From JBCCMQ01 sp039026235 (GTDB taxonomy: Bacteria; Pseudomonadota; Alphaproteobacteria; Rhodobacterales; Rhodobacteraceae), in the NCBI GenBank assembly GCA_039026235.1, contig JBCCMQ010000001.1, forward strand, positions 248,001-312,000: a stretch of 64,000 nucleotides of DNA, read 5' to 3'. Below, in pieces: positions 42,254 to 52,672 of the stretch (position 1 is its first letter; each line of letters starts with the position of its first letter). The position numbers and the translations under genes are program-made. Below the pieces are notes generated by a model. The model did no database searches, had not been told where the DNA came from, and saw only the letters and a program-made list of their open reading frames with translations.

Positions 42254-42297
42254 CTTTAGCGCAGCTTGCTGAAACACTGGGCAATTGTGCGCTAAAG
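42254..42297. promoter_or_regulatory. 10-bp inverted repeat upstream of the RND efflux genes
   Basis: CTTTAGCGCA (42254-42263) and its exact complement (42288-42297) are separated by 24 bases. They lie 139 bases after the AhpD-repeat gene and 103 before the efflux adaptor start. No T-run follows, so an operator is as likely as a terminator. Confidence 0.4.
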
Positions 42298-42399
42298 CTG
42301 ACGCTGCAGTGCGGAAAAACCCAATCGGACCGTATTGGATTGTTGCTGCTTTGGACTATGTCAACCAACGACAACGTTTTCTATCCAAGGGTTTTTAAG

Positions 42400-43626
42400 A
42401 TGCGCAGCCTCGTTTTCGCTACCGTCGCCGCCCTATGCGTACTTCTTGGCGGCGAGGTTTTTAGCCAGGGCCGCCCGGCGTCGGTCAGCACGGCCTTTGT
42501 AACAGAAGAGCAGGTGGCCGAGACGGTCGCAGTCTTCGGTCAGGTGGTTGCCGGGCGCGAAAGCGCGGTCGCGGCGCGCGTCGCAGGGGTGGCGGAAGAG
42601 GTTCCACTTCGGGTAGGCGATCAGGTGAAAGCTGGCGATGTGCTGGCGCGCCTCGACACGGAGCTTCTTGAAATCGAATTCGACCAGTCGGAAGCCGAAA
42701 TTGCAATCGCCGAGGCGGGTGTGGAGGTCGTGCTCGCGCAGCTTGAGCGAGCGCAGAAAGCCTTTGAACGGGCCCAGTCGCTCCGGGCCAACTCAACCAT
42801 TGCCGAAGCGCAGCTCGAAGACCGCGCCAGGGACTTTGCCCAGGCGATCGGTGCCCGGCAAGAGGCTGCGGCACGCCTGAATGCAGCGAGAAACGCCTTG
42901 CGCAGGGCCAGCTACAATCTGGAGAACGCCACCGTTCGTGCCCCCTTTGACGGTATCGTGCTGGAGGTCGCGACAGAGATCGGCCAGTTCATCGGCGCCG
43001 GCAGCGAAATTGCCCGTCTGCTCGACACCGGCGCGCTGGAAGTTGAAGCAAATATTCCGTCGCGGTACATCCAGGCTCTTCGGTCCGGTCTCGCCGTCGA
43101 TGCGCGAACCGATGCCGGCGGCAACCTATCGCTTGATCTTCGCGCCATCCTGCCGACCGAGTTTTCGTCCACCCGCACAAGACCCGTTCGGTTTGATGTG
43201 ACCGGTGGCGGAGACAATGCGGCCGCGGGCCAGTCACTTACCCTTAATGTGCCCGTTAGTGCACCACGCGACGCACTTGTCGTTCCCAAGGACGCTCTAG
43301 TGCAGGCCCGGGGTGGGTGGAGTGTTTTTGTCCACCAAGAAGGCAAGGCTGTGCCGCGCCAGGTGCAGATTGGCCAAGCCTTGGGCCAGGGTTTTGAAGT
43401 GCTGAGCGGGCTGACCCTTGGCGATGAGGTGGTGGTCCGTGGCAATGAGCGTTTGCGGCCCGGTCAGGACATTCAGCCGATGCCGTCTGGTCCCGGCGGG
43501 CCCGCCGCGCCAGGCGGAGACGCGCCCGCCGAGGCCGGCAGCGGGTCGGGCACGGACACCGACCGCGGTGGAAATCAGGATACCCAGTCCCCGACCCGGC
43601 AGCAGAGTGCGCGGGTAGACGAGTAG
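42400..43626 (+). CDS. RND efflux periplasmic adaptor (membrane fusion protein)
   Basis: The 408-residue adaptor has a signal peptide (MRSLVFATVAALCVLLGGEVFSQ), a lipoyl half-motif (AARVAGVAEEVPLRVGDQVKAGDVLARLD), a long alpha-hairpin (residues about 90-160, AEIAIAEAGVEVVLAQLERAQKAFERAQSL and onward), the second lipoyl half (ATVRAPFDGIVLEVATEIGQFIGAG) and a beta-barrel. The C-terminal 45 residues are a Gly/Pro-rich, low-complexity tail. It bridges the RND pump and an outer-membrane channel; no TolC-like gene is present here. ATG 42400 sits directly before the signal peptide. Confidence 0.9.
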   Translation: MRSLVFATVAALCVLLGGEVFSQGRPASVSTAFVTEEQVAETVAVFGQVVAGRESAVAARVAGVAEEVPLRVGDQVKAGDVLARLDTELLEIEFDQSEAEIAIAEAGVEVVLAQLERAQKAFERAQSLRANSTIAEAQLEDRARDFAQAIGARQEAAARLNAARNALRRASYNLENATVRAPFDGIVLEVATEIGQFIGAGSEIARLLDTGALEVEANIPSRYIQALRSGLAVDARTDAGGNLSLDLRAILPTEFSSTRTRPVRFDVTGGGDNAAAGQSLTLNVPVSAPRDALVVPKDALVQARGGWSVFVHQEGKAVPRQVQIGQALGQGFEVLSGLTLGDEVVVRGNERLRPGQDIQPMPSGPGGPAAPGGDAPAEAGSGSGTDTDRGGNQDTQSPTRQQSARVDE

Positions 43627-43671
43627 ATCGCCTGGTCGGAAGCCCCGACCGCGCGTTTCAGGAGAACGGCA

Positions 43672-46600
43672 ATGGATCCCATACGCGCCTCAATCGAACG
43701 TCCTACGGCCGTAATGGCACTTGTGATCATGGCCGTACTCTTTGGCATCTTGGCGTTGAACAGAATTCCGGTGCAACTGGCCCCGGATGTGCGCAAGCCC
43801 GTCGTTGTCGTTGAAACAGACTGGCCCGGCGCCGCCCCGGCCGAAATCGAACGCGAGATCATAAATCCGCAGGAAGATGCGTTCCGTGGTCTTGAAGGCC
43901 TAGAGCGCATGACCAGTGAGTCCTCGACAGGCGAGGGTGAGATCACGTTGGAATTTTCAGTGGGATCGGACATGGGTCAGATCCTTTTGCTCGTGTCAAA
44001 CCGGTTGGACCGCGTCGGCGGATATCCCGATGAGGCAAGCGAGCCAACGCTGAACACCAGCGGATCCGACGACAGCCCGATCGCATGGGTCACAGTAAGC
44101 GCGGCAAACGGCAACACCCGTCCGGTGCCCACCTATGGCGATTTCATTGAAGATGTCGTCAAGGAACGCCTGGAGCGCATCGATGGCGTATCGACGGTCA
44201 ATGTCTTTGGCGGTGTGACGCGCGAATTGCAGATCGTTATCCGGCCAGAAGAACTGGCCCGTTTCGGCTTGACGATCCCCGGCGTTGTCAACCGTTTGCG
44301 TGCTGAGAATATCAGCGTCTCAGCCGGCGATATCGAAGAGGGCAAGCGCCGCTATGTGGTGCGCGCAGACGGCAACCTGAACACGATCGAAGCGGTTGAA
44401 AGCGTGGTCCTGCGCAGCGAAGGTATGGGCCTGTCGGGCGCGTTGGGCCGTGTGCTGGTCTCGGATGTCGCCGATGTGTCCTTCGAGTTTAAGGAACCGA
44501 CCGCAAGGCTGCGGTTCCGGGGCGAGCCGGCGATGGCCTTCAACCTGGTGCGCGAACAGGGCGCCAATGTGATCTCGACCATGGAAGAGGTCAAAGTCGT
44601 TCTGGAAGAGCTGAAATTGGGCCCAGTGGCTTCCCAAGGTCTGATCCTGGAACAGGTCTATGACGAGACCGTCTACATCGACGGCGCCATCGACCTTGTG
44701 ACCCAGAACATTTGGATCGGCGGCCTGCTTGCCGCCGGTGTCCTTCTGCTGTTCCTGCGCAGTCCGCGCGCAACGCTGGTCATCTCGCTGGCCATTCCGG
44801 TGTCCATCGTTGCGACCTTCGTGGCCATGGCCGCCACCGGGCGCACCCTGAACGTCATATCGCTGGCCGGTATCGCTTTCGCCGTTGGTATGATCGTTGA
44901 CGCCGCAATCGTGGTGCTAGAAAATATTTACCGATTGCGGGAAATGGGCAAATCGCGTCGCGAGGCCGCTTATCTGGGCGCGACCCAGGTTTGGGGCGCG
45001 ATCCTTGTGTCTGCACTGACCACGGTCATGGTGTTCATCCCGATCTTGATCATGGAGCTTGAAGCGGGACAGCTGTTCCGGGATATCGCCGTGGCCATTT
45101 CGGTGTCGGTCATGCTTTCGCTCGTGGTTGCCGTCACCGTCATCCCCGCGCTCTCCAGCCGCCTTCTAAAAGGGGGGCAGTCGCGAAAGCTGCCCTTGCC
45201 CATCATCGATCAGATTGCCTGGCTCTTTAATTGGCTGGTCATGGCCTATGTGCGGATGACCGTTCGCTTCAGGATCCTTGGGCTTATCATGGTCACCGCC
45301 ATCGCCACCGGTGCCGGTTATGCCGCGGTCGCCTATCTGCCAAAGCTCGAATACCTGCCGGAAGGGAACCGGAATCTGGTCTTCGGGCTGATCATTCCGC
45401 CGCCGGGCTACAACCTTGCGACCACAGAGACCATCGCCAAACGGATCGAGGTTGTTGCCGAGCCCATGTGGCAGGCGCGACCTGAGGTTGCGACTGAGGA
45501 TGGTCTTCCGGCGCTTGAGTCGTTCTTCTTCGTGGCGACGCCGGGCAATTCATTTGTCGGTGCCGTCGCCGTGGATGGTGGCCGCGTGGGCGAGTTGATC
45601 CCGATCCTGTCGCGGCCGATTTTCGCAGAACCCGGTACGTTCGGCTTCATGACCCAGCCATCGCTTTTTGGGCGCGGCGTCGGCGGTGGCCGAACCATTG
45701 AATTGAACGTCTCCGGAAACGAGCTGGAAGATATTCTGGGCGTTGCAGGCCGTGCGGCGGGCATGATCGGCGGGCTTCTTCCCCGGTCCGAGGGGCACCA
45801 GTTTCGGCCCTTGCCGGGCCTTGAATTGGGTGCGCCCGAGGTGCGGCTGCTGCCCGATCGCGTACGTCTGGCCGATGCCGGTCTCTCGACGCAGGACCTT
45901 GCCGCGACCGTGGACGCCTATAACGACGGCATTCGCGTGGCAGAGATCAATGTCGGGAACGACCGGTTGGACCTGATGTTGAAGGGCGACACGACCCTTC
46001 TTGACGGGATGCGCACTCAGGATGTGGGCAGCTTCCCGGTGGTGACGCCATCCGGTCAGATCGTGCCGGTCTCAGAGTTGTCCGAGGTTCGGGTGACGGC
46101 TGGGCCAACGCAGATCCGCCACCTGGAACGGCTGCGAACGGTGACGCTTGAGGTTCGGCCGTCAGACGCGCTCCCCCTCGAAGCTGCGGTGGAGCTTCTA
46201 GAAAACGACGTTGTGGCCGCACTGGAAGAGCAGGGCCTGCCGCCCGGCGTGCGGTTGTCAGTATCGGGGACGGCCGACCAGCTGTCGCAGACCTGGAATG
46301 CGATCCAGATCAACCTGCTGGTGGCGATGTTGATCGTGTTTCTCGTGATGGCAATCCTGTTTGAGAGCTTTGTCTTGCCCTTGGTTGTCATGATCTCGGT
46401 GCCGGTGGCGGCGGCCGGGGGGGTCGGCGGACTGGTCGTGCTGAACCTTGTGGGGACGCAACCACTTGATATGCTAACGCTTTTGGGCTTCGTCATTCTC
46501 GTTGGTATCGTCGTTAACAATGCCATCCTGATCGTCCACCAATCTTTGTTCCACCTGCGCCAGGAGGGCATGTCGCCCGTGGCCGCCATCGAAGAGGCGA

Positions 46601-46866
46601 CGCGCAACAGAATACGGCCGATCTTTATGTCCACGCTCACTTCGGTCTGTGGCATGCTGCCCCTTGTCATCTTTCCGGGTGCCGGTTCAGAGCTTTACCG
46701 TGGTCTTGGTGCGGTCGTTGTGGGCGGTCTTTCGATGTCGGCATTCCTGACGCTTTTGACGGTGCCTCCGCTTCTCCGTCTTGTGCTGATGCGGCAGGTG
46801 GCCCGCGAGAAGGCGAAGGACTGGGGCGGCGCGGACGAAGCCGAGAAGCCGCTAGCAGCAGAGTAG
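43672..46866 (+). CDS. RND-family efflux pump inner-membrane transporter
   Basis: A 1064-residue RND transporter with both large periplasmic loops and twelve helices. Start MDPIRASIERPTAVMALVIMAVLFGILALNRIPVQLAPDVRKP, quoted in outline. The proton-relay helix has FAVGMIVDAAIVVLENIYRLREMGKSRREAA (one Asp where AcrB has two), and the second half has TLLGFVILVGIVVNNAILIVHQ and RIRPIFMSTLTSVCGMLPLV. The sequence matches HAE1/MexF-like pumps of alphaproteobacteria that export hydrophobic or cationic drugs. It follows the adaptor gene by 45 bases. Substrate unknown. Confidence 0.92.
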   Translation: MDPIRASIERPTAVMALVIMAVLFGILALNRIPVQLAPDVRKPVVVVETDWPGAAPAEIEREIINPQEDAFRGLEGLERMTSESSTGEGEITLEFSVGSDMGQILLLVSNRLDRVGGYPDEASEPTLNTSGSDDSPIAWVTVSAANGNTRPVPTYGDFIEDVVKERLERIDGVSTVNVFGGVTRELQIVIRPEELARFGLTIPGVVNRLRAENISVSAGDIEEGKRRYVVRADGNLNTIEAVESVVLRSEGMGLSGALGRVLVSDVADVSFEFKEPTARLRFRGEPAMAFNLVREQGANVISTMEEVKVVLEELKLGPVASQGLILEQVYDETVYIDGAIDLVTQNIWIGGLLAAGVLLLFLRSPRATLVISLAIPVSIVATFVAMAATGRTLNVISLAGIAFAVGMIVDAAIVVLENIYRLREMGKSRREAAYLGATQVWGAILVSALTTVMVFIPILIMELEAGQLFRDIAVAISVSVMLSLVVAVTVIPALSSRLLKGGQSRKLPLPIIDQIAWLFNWLVMAYVRMTVRFRILGLIMVTAIATGAGYAAVAYLPKLEYLPEGNRNLVFGLIIPPPGYNLATTETIAKRIEVVAEPMWQARPEVATEDGLPALESFFFVATPGNSFVGAVAVDGGRVGELIPILSRPIFAEPGTFGFMTQPSLFGRGVGGGRTIELNVSGNELEDILGVAGRAAGMIGGLLPRSEGHQFRPLPGLELGAPEVRLLPDRVRLADAGLSTQDLAATVDAYNDGIRVAEINVGNDRLDLMLKGDTTLLDGMRTQDVGSFPVVTPSGQIVPVSELSEVRVTAGPTQIRHLERLRTVTLEVRPSDALPLEAAVELLENDVVAALEEQGLPPGVRLSVSGTADQLSQTWNAIQINLLVAMLIVFLVMAILFESFVLPLVVMISVPVAAAGGVGGLVVLNLVGTQPLDMLTLLGFVILVGIVVNNAILIVHQSLFHLRQEGMSPVAAIEEATRNRIRPIFMSTLTSVCGMLPLVIFPGAGSELYRGLGAVVVGGLSMSAFLTLLTVPPLLRLVLMRQVAREKAKDWGGADEAEKPLAAE

Positions 46867-47140
46867 ACCAAGCCGTTTTTCGCGACGGAAAGATGCTTTG
46901 ATCTGGCAACCACAACGCGGCCGGAAAAGCGGTTGAAAGCGTTTACGGCGGATGTGCCCTAGGACCGGCCGAAAACTGTTTGATCGCGCGTACTCGAACA
47001 TGCGCTCCGCTTGGTAGCAAATGCGCTGAATTGCAGTGGCGGAAGCCTCGCCTGCATCAATAAGAACCCTTGATGTGGACCCCTCCAAGCGGTAAAGCCT
47101 TCTGGCTTACTTAGGGCATCAAGCATCCAGCCAGAAACCC

Positions 47141-50100
47141 GTGATAGTGCCGCGCGAGAGCTTCGCCTGTCGTGCGCATTTGGTTTGCTCGGGGAATGGC
47201 TTGGCACATGGGACTTCAAAATTTGGTCTATATGACCCCTCGGAAGAGCACAGCGCCTGCGGCGTTGGTTTTCTGACGCGTAAGGACGGCCGCCAGACCC
47301 ATGACGTACTGAGGCGTGCGCATGAAGCGCTGTGCGCTGTCCCGCATCGGGGCGGGATGTCGTCCGAGGGTGTGGGCGATGGTGCGGGGGTCTCCGTCGA
47401 CCTGTCCGTGGCTTTTTTCCGCAAACTTACGGGTGCGCAGCTTGAACTCGGCCAGTTTGGCGTCGGCAACTTCTTTCTGCCTGCCGATGATACCCAGCAC
47501 GACCGCGCGGCACGCCTAATCGAGACGGTGCTGGAAGAGGCGGGATTTCGCACCAGTCTGGTCCGGAACATGCCGGTCGATCCGGACGCGATTGGACCGC
47601 GCGCTGTCAAATGGCAACTGCCCATCGCGCAATGGGTGTTTGAGGCGCCTGACGGGATCGATCAGGCGGCATTCGACCGGCGCATTCACAGTGTCCTGCT
47701 GGCCATCGAAGCCGAGGCCTATACGGATCCGACGCTGGAAGGCCTTTACCCGCTTTCGCTGTCTTCGCGGATGCAGGTCTTTAAAGGACGGCTGAATTCA
47801 TGGGAGATCATTCCATATTTCAGCGATCTTTCAGACCCTGATCACGCCGTTCACACGCTTTATTTCCACACAAGGTTCTCAACCAACACCGATCCGCATC
47901 CATCGATGGCCCAACCTTTCCGGCTCATGGCGCACAATGGAGAGCTGAACACCGACAAGAAGAACCGCTTGTCCGAGGCGGCGATCGCGCTTGCCCGGAA
48001 CAAATCCATCGTCCGGCCCAAGGGTCAGTCCGACAGCTGCCGGCTGGACCAGACCTTGAACGCGCGGGTCTATGACGAGGAATTGGACCTTGTGACGGCG
48101 GTTGTGGCGATGATGCCGCCCGCCTGGGAAAACGACGGTCGGCTGAGCGTGCGCGTACGCGCGATGCTGGAGTATTTTTCGCTTTCCGAGGAAAAGAACG
48201 ACGGCCCCGCCGCGCTGATCTTCGGGGATGGCAACATCATCGGTGCGCGCCTCGACCGGCTCGGTCTGCGGCCCATGCGCTCGGTCGAGACCGAAGACTA
48301 TCTGGCGGTCATGTCCGAGGCGGGCCAGATTGACTTTCCACCCGAATCCGTCATTCATCGCGGTCGGGTCGAGGCCGGCGGGATGATCTATCTCGATCAT
48401 GCCGAGGGCCGGATTTACGAGACTGATGAAGCGCTTGAGAAGCTGGCCGAGGCACGGGATTATCAGGCGCTGCTGGTCGAAGCCCAAATTAGCGTTGACG
48501 ATCTGCCGGAAAGCGAGACGACATCGCCCGCCGCCGCGGCCGCGCGGTATCAGGGCGATTTAGAGCGGCCCGCGCGCTATGTGGGCTATACGCTCAATCA
48601 GGAAAGCTTCAAATTCCTGATGGACCCGATGCTGCAAACCGGCGTCGAAAAGGTTTCGGCCATGGGCTATGGCAATGCGATCAATGCCCTGTCAGACAAC
48701 GAGGGCGGTGTCGCAAAGTACTTCAGCCAGCGCTTCGCCCAAGTCACCAACCCACCGCTCGATTCAATCCGCGAAGCCGACGGTATGACGCTGCGCGTCG
48801 CGCTGGGCGAAAAACCCCATCTGGGCCACAGCCGTTCCCGCCAGATCGTGGTGAACAGCCCCGTTTTGCGCATGGCCGACATCCTGAAGATCAAGGCACA
48901 GGACGAGACCCCTTGGGAACGGTTCGACATTCTCTATGCGCCCGTTTTCGGGGACGGCCCCGCCAATGAAGCCGCACTGACCGATGCCATGGATGCGGTC
49001 GCCGACCGTGTTGCCGCCTTTGCTCGTGACCACGGTGGCATTGCCATCCTTACCGATCGGCACATCAGCCACGCGCTGGCGCCCATGCCGATGACGCTGG
49101 CGGTATCGGCCATCAACCAGCGTCTTATCGAAGAAGGCCTTAGGTTCAAAGTCAGCCTCGTGGTCGAAAGCGGGCAGATCTGTTCCTCGCACCACATCGC
49201 CTGCGCCCTTGGTTTCGGCGGTTCTGCCGTCTACCCGTTGGCCGTACGCATGCGCGCCGAAGAACTTTTCGGAGATGACGCGCCGGCGGCCTATCTGAAA
49301 TTCAAGAAGGCGGCCGAGAAGGCGCTGATGAAGACGATGGGAAAGGTGGGTCTCTGCACGGTCGAAAGCTATTCCGGCGGCGAGTTTTTTGAACCCAACT
49401 TTCTTGACACCAACGACCCGGTGTTTGCGAAGTACCTGCCCAATATGAAGACGCCCGTGGGTGGCGTGCGCTTTGATGTCGTTGCAAAATCGGTGGCGGA
49501 TTGGCACCAGCGCGCGCAAAGTGTGCAAAGCGACAAAGACATCCCGATCCTCGGGCTTTTCAAGGAACGCTCCGAAGGCGCAGGCCACAGCTACGGCACC
49601 ACGGCGGTACGTGGTTTTGTTGATCTGACCGAGGAAAAGATCAGCTTTGCCAACGACTTCGACGGGGAAACGGATCCTTTCCGGTTGTTCACGCTTCGCC
49701 AGATGGACGACGCCTTTGGCGTCAACGAGACGGGGTATGTAAACACCTCCTTCGAAAAACTGTCGAAGGAAAAGATAGACACCTTCAGGATCACGCCCGG
49801 CTATCGGACGTTCAGTGCGATGATGGCCGATGAACGCAACCGCCGCCCGGCCGCGCTGCGCGACGTTCTGGCGTTCCCGGCTGACATCACGTTCCTCGAC
49901 ACCGTTGCCGACATGAAACGCGAGATGATGCTTTTCAACCGCGCGGGCAACAATGATTTCGTCATTCGCGGGCTGCGGGTCGAAGACATTGGCGGCAGCG
50001 AATACCTCTTGCACCTGACCGGACCCAAGGCCAGCGACTTTGGCCGATTGGATGTGCTGGCAGAGACCTTGGTTGAGCGCTTTGGTGCGGATATCGAAGG

Positions 50101-52669
50101 CCACTACATCACCAAGGGCGCCCTGAAGGTGGCCGTCAAAGGCATGGCGCTTGACTATGTTTCGCGCCTGCGCAGCGCTCCGGATCGCGTTGAGCTCGAT
50201 GCCGTTGAGCCGGCATCCCAAATTACGCGGCGTCTGGCTTCGGGTGCGATGTCCCATGGTGCGCTTGTGGCCTCAGCGCATGAGGCGGTGGCCCATGGCA
50301 CTAACATGGTGGGCGGCATGTCCAACTCGGGCGAAGGGGGTGAGCATATCAGCCGCTATGGCACCATCCGCGCCAGCCGGGTCAAACAATTTGCCTCGGG
50401 CCGCTTTGGTGTCTGGGCAGGTTATCTGGCCGATCCGAACCTGGAAGAGATCGAGATCAAGATCGGGCAGGGCGCTAAGCCGGGCGAAGGTGGTCAGCTG
50501 CCAGCGGCCAAGGTGACGGTCGAGATTGCGGCGGCGCGCGGCGGGACACCGGGTGTCGAGCTGATCAGCCCGCCGCCACACCATGACACCTATTCGATCG
50601 AGGACCTCGGCCAGTTAATCCATGACGCCAAGGCGGCGCGCGTGCGCGTCATCGTCAAGCTGGTATCTTCCGAAGGCATTGGCACCATTGCCGTGGGTGT
50701 CGCAAAGGCGGGCGCCGACGTCATCAACATCGCGGGCAACACAGGCGGCACCGGTGCTGCCGCCGTGACCAGCCTCAAGTATACCGGCCGCGCCGCCGAG
50801 ATCGGCATCGCCGAAGTGCACCAGGCCCTTTGCGCCAATGGTATCCGTCAGAAGGTCTGGTTGCGTTGTTCCGGGGCGATGCAGACCGGCTCTGATGTGG
50901 TCAAGGGCGCGCTTCTTGGTGGCGACAGTTTTGAGTTCGGTACAACGGCACTGATGATGCTGAAGTGCGTCATGGCCAAGAACTGCAATGTGAAGTGTCC
51001 GGCGGGCCTGACCACGAACCCGGAAGTGTTCGATGGCGATCCTCGCGCGTTGGCGCAGTACCTTCTGAACATCGCCCATGAAGTGCGCGAAATCCTTGCC
51101 TCGCTTGGCCTGAAGTCACTTGAAGAGGCACGTGGACGCGCCGATCTCTTGCATCTGCTCGACCACCCGGCCTCGGTCGGCAAGCTGGACCTGCGCGCAA
51201 TGCTGGCCCGCGTGCCCGAGGTAAGGATCGAGAACCCGACCTACCTGGAAAGGGATTTTGCCGTGGACGACGCTCTGCTCGAACAAGTGCGTGCGCGTCT
51301 CATCGACGACGGCGAATGCCAGATTGATTTGCGGCCCAATGCGCCTTTGAACAACCGCAACAAGACCGTGGGTGGGCAGCTTGGCATCGATATTGAGCGA
51401 ATGCTGAACCACGAACTCTCCGAGTTGCCGAAAGCGGCCTTCGCGGACAGCCGTGGCCGCCGTTACCTCGACCAGCGCGCCGTCCGGGTCATAACAAATG
51501 GATCGGCCGGCCAGAGCTTTGCCGCCTTCTGTAACGACGGCATGGTCATGGAGCACACCGGCACCTGCAACGACGGCGTTGGCAAGGGCGCGTCCGGCGG
51601 TGAGATCATTGTGCGTTCGCCCGGTGGTGCCCGGGGCCACGAAAACGTGCTGATCGGCAACTTTGCCCTTTTTGGCGCCACCGGCGGACGCACATTTATC
51701 GAAGGCCAGGCCGGCGACCGTTTCGCGGTCCGCAACTCTGGTGCGACGGCCGTGGTCGAAGGGGTGGGCGATTTCTGCGCTGAATACATGACCAATGGCG
51801 CGATCCTGAATATCGGTGGGTTCGAAAAGGGTTTCGGAAATGGCATGTCCGGGGGCTTTGCCTATCAGTATGACCCGGAAGGCAGGCTGCCCGGGATGAT
51901 GAGCAAGGATTCGGTCCTGTCAGGCACGCTGGGCGATGGGTCGGACCACGCAGCGATCCATGAAGGCGCCGTGCACCAATTGCTCTGTTGGCACGTGAAC
52001 GCCACCGGATCGGAGAAGGCCCGCGCGATACTCAGCGACTGGGACAACGCCAAAGCCAATGTGGCGTGGGTGATGCCCAAGGCGCTTCTGCAGTATCAGG
52101 ATGCGGATGCGATCCTTGCGGCGCGCACCCGCAAGGAACTGGTCGAAGAGCTGTCTACCGCCCTTGCCGCCCATCAGATTGCCGAGCTGAAGGCCGCCTG
52201 GAAACAAGGACGCCCGGTGCATCGGGGCGCGGTGCCGGCCTATGGCGAGATGGACACCGAGGGTATGTTCCGGCTGCTGGGCAGCTATATCGTGCTTGAA
52301 CAGGCCCAGGTGCTGGCAGCCAAACGCGTCAAGTCCGCCGACCGTTTCGCCCGCGACAAGGCCGCGCGAAACCTTGTCCTGACCGAAGATTTCGCCTTGA
52401 TGGCCGCCTTGGCAAAACACGCCAAAGCCTCGATCGATGGCTACGACGATGCCGGGCTGGCGGCGCTGGTGGCCAATAAGCGCCTGAATGACTTCAAGCG
52501 CGCCCTGTCACTGCGCAACATCCTGAGCATGGACAGCCCCGGAACCTATGCCTGGATCCTGCATCAAAGTGCCAAGAACCGCGCGGCGCTGGGCGAAGTC
52601 CCCAGCTTTGACGCGCTTTTTGCCGAGAACGCGATACCCGATGTGGCCGCGCGGACCGCTGCGGAGTAA
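47141..52669 (+). CDS. GltB-like glutamate synthase large subunit, enlarged, with altered Fe-S spacing
   Basis: The 1842-residue protein (canonical GltB about 1500) has the class II amidotransferase domain with nucleophile Cys40 (EHSACGVGF), a central domain, an FMN-binding synthase domain (HDTYSIEDLGQLIHDAKAA, GNTGGTGAAAVTSLKYTG), a GXGXG beta-helix (SPGGARGHENVLIGNFALFGATGG), and about 200 additional C-terminal residues. The Fe-S cysteines are Cys1276, Cys1282 and Cys1286, that is C-x5-C-x3-C, one residue shorter than the usual C-x5-C-x4-C. The start is uncertain: the frame opens at GTG 47141, and TTG 47201 nearer the domain is possible. Only 3 bases separate it from the diflavin reductase gene; there is no GltD. 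Confidence 0.85.
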   Translation: MIVPRESFACRAHLVCSGNGLAHGTSKFGLYDPSEEHSACGVGFLTRKDGRQTHDVLRRAHEALCAVPHRGGMSSEGVGDGAGVSVDLSVAFFRKLTGAQLELGQFGVGNFFLPADDTQHDRAARLIETVLEEAGFRTSLVRNMPVDPDAIGPRAVKWQLPIAQWVFEAPDGIDQAAFDRRIHSVLLAIEAEAYTDPTLEGLYPLSLSSRMQVFKGRLNSWEIIPYFSDLSDPDHAVHTLYFHTRFSTNTDPHPSMAQPFRLMAHNGELNTDKKNRLSEAAIALARNKSIVRPKGQSDSCRLDQTLNARVYDEELDLVTAVVAMMPPAWENDGRLSVRVRAMLEYFSLSEEKNDGPAALIFGDGNIIGARLDRLGLRPMRSVETEDYLAVMSEAGQIDFPPESVIHRGRVEAGGMIYLDHAEGRIYETDEALEKLAEARDYQALLVEAQISVDDLPESETTSPAAAAARYQGDLERPARYVGYTLNQESFKFLMDPMLQTGVEKVSAMGYGNAINALSDNEGGVAKYFSQRFAQVTNPPLDSIREADGMTLRVALGEKPHLGHSRSRQIVVNSPVLRMADILKIKAQDETPWERFDILYAPVFGDGPANEAALTDAMDAVADRVAAFARDHGGIAILTDRHISHALAPMPMTLAVSAINQRLIEEGLRFKVSLVVESGQICSSHHIACALGFGGSAVYPLAVRMRAEELFGDDAPAAYLKFKKAAEKALMKTMGKVGLCTVESYSGGEFFEPNFLDTNDPVFAKYLPNMKTPVGGVRFDVVAKSVADWHQRAQSVQSDKDIPILGLFKERSEGAGHSYGTTAVRGFVDLTEEKISFANDFDGETDPFRLFTLRQMDDAFGVNETGYVNTSFEKLSKEKIDTFRITPGYRTFSAMMADERNRRPAALRDVLAFPADITFLDTVADMKREMMLFNRAGNNDFVIRGLRVEDIGGSEYLLHLTGPKASDFGRLDVLAETLVERFGADIEGHYITKGALKVAVKGMALDYVSRLRSAPDRVELDAVEPASQITRRLASGAMSHGALVASAHEAVAHGTNMVGGMSNSGEGGEHISRYGTIRASRVKQFASGRFGVWAGYLADPNLEEIEIKIGQGAKPGEGGQLPAAKVTVEIAAARGGTPGVELISPPPHHDTYSIEDLGQLIHDAKAARVRVIVKLVSSEGIGTIAVGVAKAGADVINIAGNTGGTGAAAVTSLKYTGRAAEIGIAEVHQALCANGIRQKVWLRCSGAMQTGSDVVKGALLGGDSFEFGTTALMMLKCVMAKNCNVKCPAGLTTNPEVFDGDPRALAQYLLNIAHEVREILASLGLKSLEEARGRADLLHLLDHPASVGKLDLRAMLARVPEVRIENPTYLERDFAVDDALLEQVRARLIDDGECQIDLRPNAPLNNRNKTVGGQLGIDIERMLNHELSELPKAAFADSRGRRYLDQRAVRVITNGSAGQSFAAFCNDGMVMEHTGTCNDGVGKGASGGEIIVRSPGGARGHENVLIGNFALFGATGGRTFIEGQAGDRFAVRNSGATAVVEGVGDFCAEYMTNGAILNIGGFEKGFGNGMSGGFAYQYDPEGRLPGMMSKDSVLSGTLGDGSDHAAIHEGAVHQLLCWHVNATGSEKARAILSDWDNAKANVAWVMPKALLQYQDADAILAARTRKELVEELSTALAAHQIAELKAAWKQGRPVHRGAVPAYGEMDTEGMFRLLGSYIVLEQAQVLAAKRVKSADRFARDKAARNLVLTEDFALMAALAKHAKASIDGYDDAGLAALVANKRLNDFKRALSLRNILSMDSPGTYAWILHQSAKNRAALGEVPSFDALFAENAIPDVAARTAAE

Positions 52670-52672
52670 CCG

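Noticed and set aside
48764..50257. Minus-strand frame of nearly 500 codons inside the GltB-like gene
   Set aside because: GC-rich genes often leave one long antisense frame; no motif is seen, and the plus strand is a conserved enzyme.
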